DNA of 64,000 bases from NCBI GenBank assembly GCA_028023455.1, contig JAQFVV010006453.1:852001-916000 (forward strand), given 5' to 3'. Position numbers and translations under genes: made by a program. The notes beneath the pieces are model-generated. The model was given only the letters and a program-made list of their open reading frames with translations, was not told where the DNA came from and did not search any database. The DNA is from Epiperipatus broadwayi. Lineage: Eukaryota; Onychophora; Udeonychophora; Euonychophora; Peripatidae. Position 1 is the stretch's first letter. Each line of letters begins with the position of its first letter. This document shows positions 44,336 through 54,509 of this stretch, one piece after another.

Positions 44336-45464
44336 TATAATAATAATTAATAAAATACAATGAAATATAAGTCCATATAATGTAAATTAATTATTTATGT
44401 AAATGAATAGATAATTGCAGACATACATGAACTAATAATTAAAATATAGTGAAATGACAAATTAATTATTTATATAAATGTAGTGCAAATTATGGATATA
44501 CATTAACTAATTATGCATATCATTTCTTTTTTATTTGGCCATTACTTTAGTAAATACATATTTGTAAGCATAAAACAAGCTACAATATGTAATCAGGTTG
44601 AATAACTATACATTTTTAAGCATCTACAATCAAATGTAATAATCAAATATAATAAACTATCCAATTTATAATTATCCTATTTTATCAAAAAACCATCGTC
44701 CTTGTAAATATACAGAAATCTTTTTGTATATTTCTTTTATAATTAATATTTTCCCCTCATTACTTTATTGCTATTATATATTATTGACTTTATAATATTT
44801 TTAAAATTTATTCTATGTCATATATTCATAAAGTGCTAAATAATTTGAGTTTATTATCAATACAGATGTTATTTACTCAAATTTCTAAACACATTTGAAA
44901 CCTAATAGATCATAGCTAAATAATAGGGTCTATATAAATTTTTTTACTTGTGTGCCAGGCATTATCAAATGGCCTTGCACAAAGTATGGATTAAGCACAA
45001 CAAATATATAAATGTGCTATATTGATAATGGAGTGGTCTGAGCATTAAAATACCCACACACACCAATTTAAATAATATGAAATTGACATGGAAAATATTG
45101 TAAAATAAGCTCATGTATTTTTTTTTATTTTTCTATTTTGTATGAATGTACTTACATATATCATTATATTGTCAATATATTTTAATTTTCCTATAACCAT
45201 TTATGTAAAAAATATTGACAACACAATTATTTGTGAATATATATGTTTCTAGAATAAGATAAATAATAAAAAGATAAAATATAAATGTAAGAATATTTAT
45301 TTGTTGAATTTCCAGGCTAATATAGATGGAGATAGCAATGCAATTGGGTATTAAGATTAAGCATTCCCATATTAAAGAATATTTAGAACTACATCATAAA
45401 AATGTCTAATATTTTAATGCAAACTTATTTAATCAAAACATTTCTACTAAGTTTTGTTTAAACC
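44336..45464. other. A+T-rich spacer
   Basis: No recognisable feature. Confidence 0.5.
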
Positions 45465-45620
45465 ATTTAACATCACAGGATCACAATTTTTTATGCTCAT
45501 ACAAGCTGATAACACAAAGAAAAAACTCTCCGTATAGTAGCACAACCCAGTGCAAACACAAACCTTTCTGCATCCATTGATTATTCTGGCTTTCACTGAG
45601 TGGCGCTATGGCAAGCTCTT
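45465..45620 (+). repeat. Family A repeat fragment, copy A4
   Basis: AACATCACAGGATCACAA at the left matches the flanks of A2 and A3. AAAAAACTCTCCGTATAGTA and CTGCATCCATTGATTATTCTGG follow, with the central body deleted. Confidence 0.6.
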
Positions 45621-46265
45621 TAGATAACATTTGTAATATAAGCTTCTCAAATCAGGTCATGTGATATATGACTTGATTTCTTTGTAAGTATATATATATA
45701 TATGTGTGTGTGTGTATGTGTGTTAAAGCTGGAAATATAGTACATATTTCTGCTTTACCTAGTGCCAATGTTTATTAACTGACACCCATTTCATAATAGG
45801 TGGTAGTATATTTTAAGCAATATTATAATCTTTTATATTTCATTAATCTTATTTTATAATTAAAACTAACCTTCTTGTATTAGTTTATTTATTCTATATT
45901 TGTAAAAATGTATATTGTGTTTATTTTATTAAGTTGAATTGAATCCTAGATATCTATAAAATGTTACAAATATTTCAAATTCTTTATTAAAGTTCATTTT
46001 TCTTCAATTAATCAGTTGGTAACATTTTATATTTATCTTTTAATCAATGTACATTAGAGACTTAATTATTTCAACAATGTAATATTTGTAAGAAATGTTT
46101 TGTAAATTTCTGCTTAAGTTTATGTCAGATATGTTTGAAAGTCATTGTACCAAATTCCTAAAAATTTTCTGAATAAAATCTACATTTTTGTTAATCTAAA
46201 TCTTAATTAAATAGATTTTGTTATTACAATGACTGATAAACTTAATATGCTTGTTATTGTTTTTT
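45621..46265. other. Spacer
   Basis: TA/TG microsatellite at 45690-45723; otherwise A+T-rich. Confidence 0.5.
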
Positions 46266-46680
46266 AATTAGCAAATCAACCCTTGGGGCATGTTCATGTA
46301 AAATTATAGATTTCCCTCCAAAGCAGGCACCAACCTCAGAGAAACAGTTAGAGCGATTGCAATTGGCAGTTGTCACTGTAGATTTAATCCTATAGATAAA
46401 GCCAGATCACATAAATAGTGGATCTTTGATAAGAGGGATTATTATTGAGTTTACTGGAGAGAAGTGATTAATCTATATATACATCGTGCCTAAAGAAATG
46501 ATGGGGTGAAAAGATCGGTCGTTTGCTTCTCAGAGGTCTGTTCTACCATTTCAACACCATGATTTTCCGGTGCTCCCAAGACCTAGCCTGAGATGATACT
46601 GTGTCAAGAAAGCCCGCTGAATGATCTGATTGTAACTGCTGTTTCAAGCCATGGAATGCCTACCGATTGATTCTGAGGTA
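46266..46680. promoter_or_regulatory. GC-richer island, possible host regulatory element
   Basis: It stands out from the A+T-rich surroundings, is not repeated elsewhere in the window and has no long open frame. It is crowded with short motifs typical of developmental enhancers: TAATCC, GGGATTA and GATTAATC (paired/Otx-class homeodomain sites), GATAAG and GATAAAG (GATA), and CAATTG (E-box). These are short and could arise by chance. It could also be an unrecognised exon or untranslated region: TTTAATTAG before it and GAG-GTAACA after it look like splice sites, but the interior has stops in all frames I checked. Confidence 0.3.
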
Positions 46681-49600
46681 ACATCCAATTCGCTGCAAGC
46701 AATTGATTCTATTTTACTTGTTTTCCAAATCAATACTAATTTATATTTATATATCTGAGTGATGTTTGTACGGCTTGGTTTAAAATGCATCTTTTAATTT
46801 TATTAAATTTAAAATATCAATTCGTATAAAATCTTAACAGTATTTTGATGTGCCAAATTTATCTTCAATTTTTGTTGGTTTATTTACAATAGTGTAAAAC
46901 TCAATGAGAAACTAACTTTCAACCCTCTCCCTCTTATTTTCTTCATTTAAAATCATTACAGGAGACTTACTTTCCGTAAATTAATTAATAGAAAAGCTCA
47001 TTTAGTTTTGTACCTTTTATATTATAAATTCATTTTAAATTTATTTATGATTGAAATTATTTTAAAAATCTTATTATTACCTCCAATTTAAAATTGCCCT
47101 TAATTAAATCGATTAGCTAAACCTATTACAATTTCTGTAAAATGTATATCTTGAAAGAAAATCATTGAAAGCACATTTATCATAGAATTTTATCAGTATA
47201 TATTTCATACACATATTTTATTTGTCAGAAAATATTAAAATTATGATTTACAATTTATTTGATATATGTTTAAAATTCACCAGAAGTGAATTTGATATTT
47301 AATACCCACTTGTTTATGTTAATTAAAGGACTGATTTATTTTGCAATCTTCAACGATGAGCTATTTAATAACTTATTAATAAATGAAATATTTGGAAGTG
47401 TGGAAAGCAATTTATATTTTAGTTTTAATTCTAAGCCATCCTTTTGTATTGTAAATTATGATCCATTTAGTAAAGGCCTAAGGTTTCTGGGACCTTCCAT
47501 TATTGCAGGGAGATAATTTAATTAGAAATTAAGTTATTAATTTTGTTAGTGATACATTATCTACTATATATGTCTAAGGCATTATGTATTTATAGCTACA
47601 ACCATTCATTTATTATTATTTTGCTTTGCTACTTACTCATCAGGACCTTCGGAAATTTAACTATGACCAGTCCAATCTTTCACACTCCCTCAAAGTAGAC
47701 ATAGTTCATACCAAGGGATTCCTTTCGGGCATTGCCTTTAAGATGTGTATGGAAGTCCAGCACATCAAAAATATTTTATTATTCAGAGACATGCTTTGGC
47801 TGGAGGGCCAACATTTCTCTTGTCTACCTGTACATATCAGGGATTTCTTTTAGTAAAGCCACCCAGAGGTTCATAACAGACCTCATTTAATTTTGTTGCA
47901 ATCTATTATAGCATACTGCCTTCTTCATCATTTTATATAATTATTTAGCAAACCTGAAATGCTCTCTGCCATGATGGCATGTCCTTCACAAACAAATTTC
48001 GTAATTAATTAAATCTGACTGTATAATTGTCAATTATTTATTTAAGAACTATTTTGCTTCCCACACTCATTAGATACAAATGATTTTAAATGTAATAGTG
48101 TTTTAAATGCCCATCTTTCATGTCTTGTAATATATATATATATATAAGATTTATTTGTCTTGAAGAGGGCTAATAATATTTTATTGCTGATTGGTTTTTG
48201 GCCGACCAATTAACAAACTTTTACATTGTTTGTCAAAGCCGCATCAAAACAAATTAAAGAAAATAACCAAGTTGTATAAACAAAGATAACTTATTTTGTA
48301 CTAAATTCCTTAATAAATTCCTATAATATTGTTATCTTAAATAAGCTTAGATTGTCATCACTCCCAATCTCTAAGGTTAATCAATCTATTTATTTAAATA
48401 TTTCTTTGATTTAAATTCACTTCTTTGTAATATTGCCATAAAGAATTATCATTATTATGGTTCAAACCATTAGTAATCGATCAAATCATATCTGTACCAT
48501 CCTGCAATCGTCAGAATCCATTAAATCATTAATTTTTCATATAAACCCTTTATTATTTTGAGTCTCTATGTGAACCATGACCTCCAGCTGGGACAGAATA
48601 AAACCAAGCACTGCTAGTGTCATCACAAACGTTATTCATTAGTCAGAGAGGCAATAGTTTAGGAAAATAGGTTAGGATTCATCCTTGTCCTGACATATGT
48701 ATCTTGTGCATGGTTGGATTCAAGGTACTTTTGCTTGGATTATTGGTCTTGTTGAATGAATACACGGTTTTGACCAGCACAGTGTGTGTGTAAACAAAGC
48801 AGAAAATAAATAAAACAAAAGGAAAAAAATCTTGTCTTTGTTATATAAACCATACAATTATATATATTAACTTTTTATATGTTGTTAGTGATTATTAATA
48901 TCATATATTTTACAACTTAATATTGTAACAGATAAATAGTATGTGAAATGCATCACAGACTTATGCAAATTTGCTTTTTACTAGTACAATCATTAAACAC
49001 TAGGGACTCTTATGCTCCCGTTTTATAAGTTTTTGTATTTTGCTTTAAAAAATGTAATCACTTAATATTTTTGAATGGACACTTTTTTATTTAAAATTAC
49101 AAAAAATTGCCAATATGGGATACATAATTGTTTTTATGATATATAATCTGGTCTATGACAGTTTCTTTGTTATTCAGTACTTCACTTCAAATTTTTTTAA
49201 AAAAAATTGAATTAATAGATCTGGCGCATCCTGTGTAAAATAGCCCATGTCGAAAAAGAAAATCCTGCTAGGTAAAAGTTGCAATAGGTAAATAACATAT
49301 GTAGTATCTATAGTATTCTAATTGTAATAGACTTACAAATAGCTAAATTTCTTGACTCAGCTTTAAAAAAATTTATTATTTAATACTTATAAGTGGTAAA
49401 AATGTTACAGTAGTAATTAATGTTAGTATCTATATTTCAGTCCAGTAAATAATATTACCACCTATATTTTATTCTATTCAATAATTGATGTTTTAGTGTT
49501 AATTAAATATAGTTTCAAATTATTTTCATTGGCTATACTTTATAAATTACAAAATGGCAATAATTCATAAAGGTCAATTGCTGGTTTTTGGATTTCTTTG

Positions 49601-49742
49601 ATTGTAAACAATCTAATATTTATTTCAGAGAGCATGCCTAGAGATTTATGAAGAATAATTTGTAAAATAACCAATAAATTACTTTAAAACTTTCAATAAT
49701 AGATTTTTGCATTTTTTAATTATTGTTAACTCAAAAATTATT
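46681..49742. other. Low-repeat stretch with two further GC-richer patches
   Basis: Patches at 47626-47880 (75 open codons on the plus strand, no recognised domain) and 48560-48790 are less A+T-rich and not visibly repeated. A (TA)n run lies at 48128-48146. No transposable element could be identified here, which is unusual for this window. Confidence 0.4.
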
Positions 49743-49850
49743 ATTAGTCAAGTGTTGGTGGCCTAGTGGTTAGCATAGCTACCTTCCAAGCAACTGACCC
49801 AGGTTTGCTTCCTGGTCAATGCTTTGATATATGAAAAAATAGACTTATTA
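49743..49850 (+). repeat. tRNA-derived SINE
   Basis: GTCAAGTGTTGGTGGCCTAG, TGGTTAGCATAGCTACCTTC, then CCAGGTTTGCTTCCTGGTC and GATATATGAAAAAATAG. Box A-like TGGCCTAGTGG and box B-like GGTTTGCTTCC are in tRNA-like spacing. It is the plus-strand counterpart of the copies at 28.5, 32.8 and 38.3 kb. Confidence 0.75.
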
Positions 49851-49929
49851 CACTTGAAAAATTGTGAAATTAGCTGGCAAATGTTAGAGAATTAAAAATT
49901 TAGCTGATATAAATGCATAAATAAAAGTT

Positions 49930-50230
49930 TATATAGTAGAAATTATATATTCTTTTTGGACATACAGTATTTCAAACTTCCACTCTAGTATAAAGTTTTG
50001 AATCATACAAAGAAATCTAACAAAAATCAAATGAACCCAAAGATACATTGACAACGTTGACACCATAAACACATTAATGATTATTATTAATTATTTATTA
50101 GTTATCCAAGTCCCAATTACTTACATGAGTTTTCATCATTTTTTCAATATTTATCAATGGTAAAATATTAAACTTTGATTTACAAGTGTCAAATATTTTA
50201 CATTAATAATTTTGATACCAACCACTTCAG
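49930..50230 (-). repeat. Relative of the hammerhead-family flank, without a hammerhead
   Basis: Reverse complemented, 50160-50230 reads GGTATCAAAATTATTAATG and TTGACACTTGTAAATCAAAG. It matches the tandem units at 53253-53480, which in turn match the start of H1. GACAACGTTGACACCATAAA at about 50050 is a further piece. No hammerhead core is found here. Confidence 0.45.
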
Positions 50231-50250
50231 GTATATATATATATATATAT

Positions 50251-52477
50251 TGTAACGAGCACAGACGTTCATTACATTGTTTTTTTTATTTCTTTATTAA
50301 ACATGAAAGTAAATTAAAAAGTTCGCAATTAAAAATTTTCTTTAAGAATTAAAAATTGAAATTAAATATCATCTTAAACTCTTATATATTAAATCGCACA
50401 GATAAAAAAAATTATTAAAATAAAACTGTATTAAAAATAGAAAAGGTATTTTAAAACTAAATTTTAAAAAGATTTGGAGATAAAATTATATCTTTAAATT
50501 TATCTTTAAATGTATCTTTGATTTGGAAAACAGGTTAATTAATCAGAAATGGAAATGATAAATTTAATTAGTCAAATGTAAACCAGCCTTGGGCATTTAA
50601 ATGTAAAAACAGTGGTCAGATAGGAAAACAATAGAAACAAATAGCCAATGAAAGAAATCCATCGGGAAATCGGACCTCAGCGAAAGGAACATCACATCGA
50701 TGACATAATGCCAAGTCAATCCTTCGAATACGTATAAAAGGAAAATTTGGAAATTATTAATTAGTGAGTGACTGGATGATGATTATTATGATGTGACAGA
50801 TAGATGTTAGTGCGGAGGTGCGGGAGAAGAGATTGAAGGACGCACGTTCAATCCCTTCAGTTTTGCTAGTAAAGAAAGAGAAATGAACTATCGTTTTTCT
50901 ACATTGAGGACCAGTTAAAATAAAAATCTCCGGATGAATAAATAAAACAACGGCTAAATGGATACCAATCTTAGGACGGCATGGGAATTCATGTTCATGG
51001 CAAGCAACGGATAAAGATGAACTGTTTTAAACCGTAAGAACTTTATAAATAATGAACATTAAATTAAAACTTTCCTAGTATTTAATTGTTACAAATAGAA
51101 TCCTATCTGACCAAACTAAATTCTTTATTAATAATGTTATTTGATGTATTTTTTATTTATTTGTGTAAAATCATTTCCATTTATTTAATTTTGTTCTTTA
51201 AGTTTATTTATGATTTTTTGTTTTTCATTAAATTAATTATATAAATGTTAAACTTAAGTCGGGCGTGAATGGCTGTATAGATTTGTAAAGTTATATTAGG
51301 GGAGGGTAATTTTAGGTTATTTGTTTCGTGGTTAAATTGGGTCAATGGATTGGATATATTGGTGTGATTAGTAGATGTAATATTGATTCGCTACGGGCAG
51401 AATCGCTTCATACGCCGCACACTTCCGTTTGCCTATGGAAGGAATTATAAGTCGGATACCGCAGTTCCTTTCTATGGAGTTTTTTGTTTTATTGCTCTTC
51501 TTTGCAGATAGATGTAATATTCCTATCTCATAAGAGGCAATTTCTTCTCTTAACCTTTTGTGCTGCCGTATTTTATTACATTGAATACATCGATATATCA
51601 GATGAATTGATGCCAGTTTGACTACGAATTTTAGCCTAAGGTTAAATAGGGATAGAATGTTTATTTTCAAAAGCAAATTTATGTGGTCTATTCATACTCA
51701 ACCCTAAATAAAAATGCAGTAAATTTAAGTTGTTTATAGACGCTTGCATGGATTGGTTATCGGTTAAGTATGTTTTGGGTTTTCATATTTGATCGAAATA
51801 TATAGACATTCGATAAATAATGATACCTTACGGTGAGTATCTAAAATGTATTTATTCGGATGTCTTTTAAGTTATTGGTGACAATGCAAGTATCTTATGG
51901 TGAATACTATTGGGTTACGTATAAATTTCCCTCCGCAATTGTCAGTAATCAATAATTTTGTATTTTGATCGTTTATGTTTACTTTGAAATGTTTTTGACC
52001 GTGAAATCTATGTAACCAATCTATATTCAACATTATAAACAAGCTTTCATAAATTTATCTGTGCGAACTTAATTAAAATGTAAAATTAGAATATAATAGT
52101 AATTAAATGTAAATTAAAGTCAAAAATCAAAGTTAAAAATAATGTTAAATGTTAAAATGTAAAACTAATTTAAAATAATTTTAAATCTTATATATATGTG
52201 CATAAATAAATGTTTGTATGTTAATTACTGGCAGTGGCTTATTTTATTTATTTTTTAATGTTGAAATCTAATTAGATAAGATATTATATTATTTAATCTC
52301 TGCTATTCCACTGAGCTAGTGACATGGGCTAACGACCGGAATCAAAATAAAAAAAAAAAATAAATTTTTTTTTTGACTTACGTATCTGCCTACTTTATAA
52401 ATTTTTCTAGGTTCAAATGCCTAGATGGTGCCCTGTAGTGCAGTTTGCGTTAAGTCGCCTTTCTCCGGATCGTTACA
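50251..52477. mobile_element. Solo LTR, about 2.2 kb
   Basis: The segment starts TGTAACGAGCACAGACG and ends CTCCGGATCGTTACA, giving perfect 8-base inverted tips TGTAACGA/TCGTTACA of LTR type (TG...CA). It is flanked on both sides by (TA)n, interrupted only by the insertion. No second copy, no Gag or Pol and no primer site is seen, so it is best read as a solo LTR left by recombination. Orientation is unknown. It shares only its tip (TGTAACG) with the 2.6-kb LTRs at 11.8-20.2 kb, suggesting a related family. The frame at 51368-51676 is unrecognised. Confidence 0.7.
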
Positions 52478-52529
52478 ATATATATATATATAATTAAATA
52501 TTCCAAAGTTTCACTTTGATCACACAAAC

Positions 52530-53180
52530 CCTCAACTGGTAAATCAATACTGTAATATTGTAGAGGGGCTGTAAACAGTGTGTATAAAGATAGTTATAGA
52601 GGCATTGTAAACAGTGTTTGCAATAATTGTTAAAGTTCCACAACTAGAAAAAATAGGTATACAAAACTGAACAAATTGAAAAATAAATAAAAAAACAAAC
52701 AACAAATAAAAAATTCAGAAAATTCAGAGTAATTTGGTTTTCAACAATTTTTTCCCCAATATGAGAAAGGATACATGTGTCGTCACATTTGTTGATACAA
52801 TTTGGTCCTTTTAGCATCTCAATAAGCTGCTTTAATCTTACATTGGTGGAAGTTTTCACATAGATCCAGATGTGAAAACCTACACCAATGTAGGATCAGA
52901 GAAGCTGTTGAGATACTAAAAAGACAAAATTGTGTCTACAAATGCAATGGTAAAACTTTTTGAAAAACAAATTACTCTAAAGATTCTGAATTTTTTTTGT
53001 GGATGTTTATTTGTGTTTTATTTATTTTTCAATTTGTTCTACTTTATACACCTATTATTTCTAGTTGTGAAAATTTAAGAGTTATTGTGAACACTGTTTA
53101 CAGTCCCTCTACAACTACCTTTATAGCAACTGTTTATAATCCCTCTACAATTATATAGTATTCATTTCCCAGTTGAGAGC
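52530..53180. mobile_element. Long foldback element, arms about 310-330 bp
   Basis: The arms 52531-52860 and 52871-53178 are imperfect inverted copies around the 10-base loop TAGATCCAGA. CATTGGTGGAAGTTTTCACA pairs with TGTGAAAACCTACACCAATG at the centre, and CTCAACTGG with CCAGTTGAG at the tips. The frame at 52644-52859 minus lies in one arm and is degraded in the other, so no protein is supported. Confidence 0.75.
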
Positions 53181-53252
53181 ATGCGTGAATAAGTTGAAAT
53201 GATAGAATATCTAATTAAAATATTAAATAAATAAACTTGCAAAATTTGTCTT

Positions 53253-53480
53253 ATATATATATTACACTTCGATTTACAAGTTATAAACTTTCTGAACAAA
53301 CAACTTTGATACCATGCATTTCTGATAAATATATTAAGATTATTACTATTAATTTATTAATCTAGAAATTACTATATATATTGCACGTTGATTTACAAGA
53401 GCCAAACTTTCTACTCACACAACTTTGACACCAACCACTTAAGATAAATACACTAATGATTATTCTAGTATTACTTGTAT
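53253..53480 (-). repeat. Tandem pair of about 125-bp units related to the hammerhead family
   Basis: Unit 1 begins TTACACTTCGATTTACAAG near 53262 and unit 2 TTGCACGTTGATTTACAAG near 53380; each then has AACTTTCT and ACAACTTTGAYACCA. Reverse complemented, unit 2 reads GGTGTCAAAGTTGTGTGAG and AGAAAGTTT, aligning with the first 60 bases of H1. The hammerhead half is absent. Confidence 0.55.
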
Positions 53481-53904
53481 ATAAGTTGTTTGTTATTGTA
53501 AGAAAAAATATATCGATTACTCCTCCTCATTTTATATCAAGAATTTTAGAAGTTTGTCTTTTACCCAATCTTTTTACTGATTAAGCTTGGATTTTCTTTC
53601 AAAAGATATTTAAAATTTTCAAATTGAAAATCCATTAATTTTTAACATTTGTTCAGATGACAAATTTATCAATTACTTAAATTACTCTTTGGTTAAGACT
53701 GGAAAAGAACGTCTTCACAGTCCTCACCTTCTTAACTTAATGAAATTATTTTTTAACCCTTCACTTACTGAAAAGTTTTCCACAATTCTAAGTTGTTTCT
53801 TTTTTATTTGGAATTAATAGCACTTTAATTCCCACAGTTTATTAGCAAATTTGAGGGGGGGTAGTAACTATTTTTTTAAAAAGTTTAATAGATCCAGCTT
53901 TATC

Positions 53905-53995
<91 letters not shown>

Positions 53996-54316
53996 CAGCA
54001 TTTATTTTTTATAGCGTCTGTATACAATTGTAATCACATTCATATCGGCTTTTTCAAACCAAATTGTGCAAACGCTTTTTGCGAGTGTTAAATAATAAAT
54101 GAGTACCCTCTGACCCATACAAGATATAGAATTTATGCAGCAATAAAAGGAATCCTCTTATTACTACGACTCAAATATTTATATATGAGCAAATCTGAAG
54201 TACTGGCACAGAAGGTGTGACTATAGAACAGTCACTTTGAATTACTATATATAACTTATGAATGAACGATAACAATAATAATACAGTAGCCATGCAGCCA
54301 GTCATTTGCCAACAAC
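53481..54316. repeat. Spacer containing an (AAT)n microsatellite
   Basis: An uninterrupted (AAT)n of about 29 units runs from 53905 to 53993 and yields a false poly-asparagine frame. At 54175-54195 a short stretch (ATGAGCAAATCTGAAG) is the inverse of the CTTCAGATTTGC motif in the 43.6-44.3 kb foldback array. Confidence 0.75.
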
Positions 54317-54456
54317 CCAGGTAAAAAGCTCCAGATTTGTTTATTTAAAAATTCATTTAAAACTTTAATTTGACAAGATAAAATTCCAGGTAAAAAGCTC
54401 CAGATTTGTTTATTTAAAAATTCATTTAAAACTTTAATTTGACAAGATAAAATTCC
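54317..54456. repeat. Perfect 69-bp tandem duplication
   Basis: CCAGGTAAAAAGCTCCAGA starts at 54317 and again at 54386; the two 69-base units are identical over their whole length, including the final AAAATT, and CC follows both. Perfect identity implies a very recent event (or an assembly artefact). Confidence 0.85.
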
Positions 54457-54509
54457 TACAATTGTTTGTCTTCAAAACTTGATAAATCATTTATCAAATT
54501 TGTTTAAAT

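Noticed and set aside
46570-46640. C/D-box snoRNA (GATGATA...CTGA)
   Set aside because: Boxes are short and common; no terminal stem, no second box pair and no guide region could be recognised.
52644-52859. 71-codon frame in the 52.5-kb palindrome
   Set aside because: The mirrored arm has stops and frameshifts at the equivalent place and the C-terminal half is low-complexity hydrophobic sequence.
53851-54033. Poly-asparagine protein
   Set aside because: It is the translation of an (AAT)n microsatellite.
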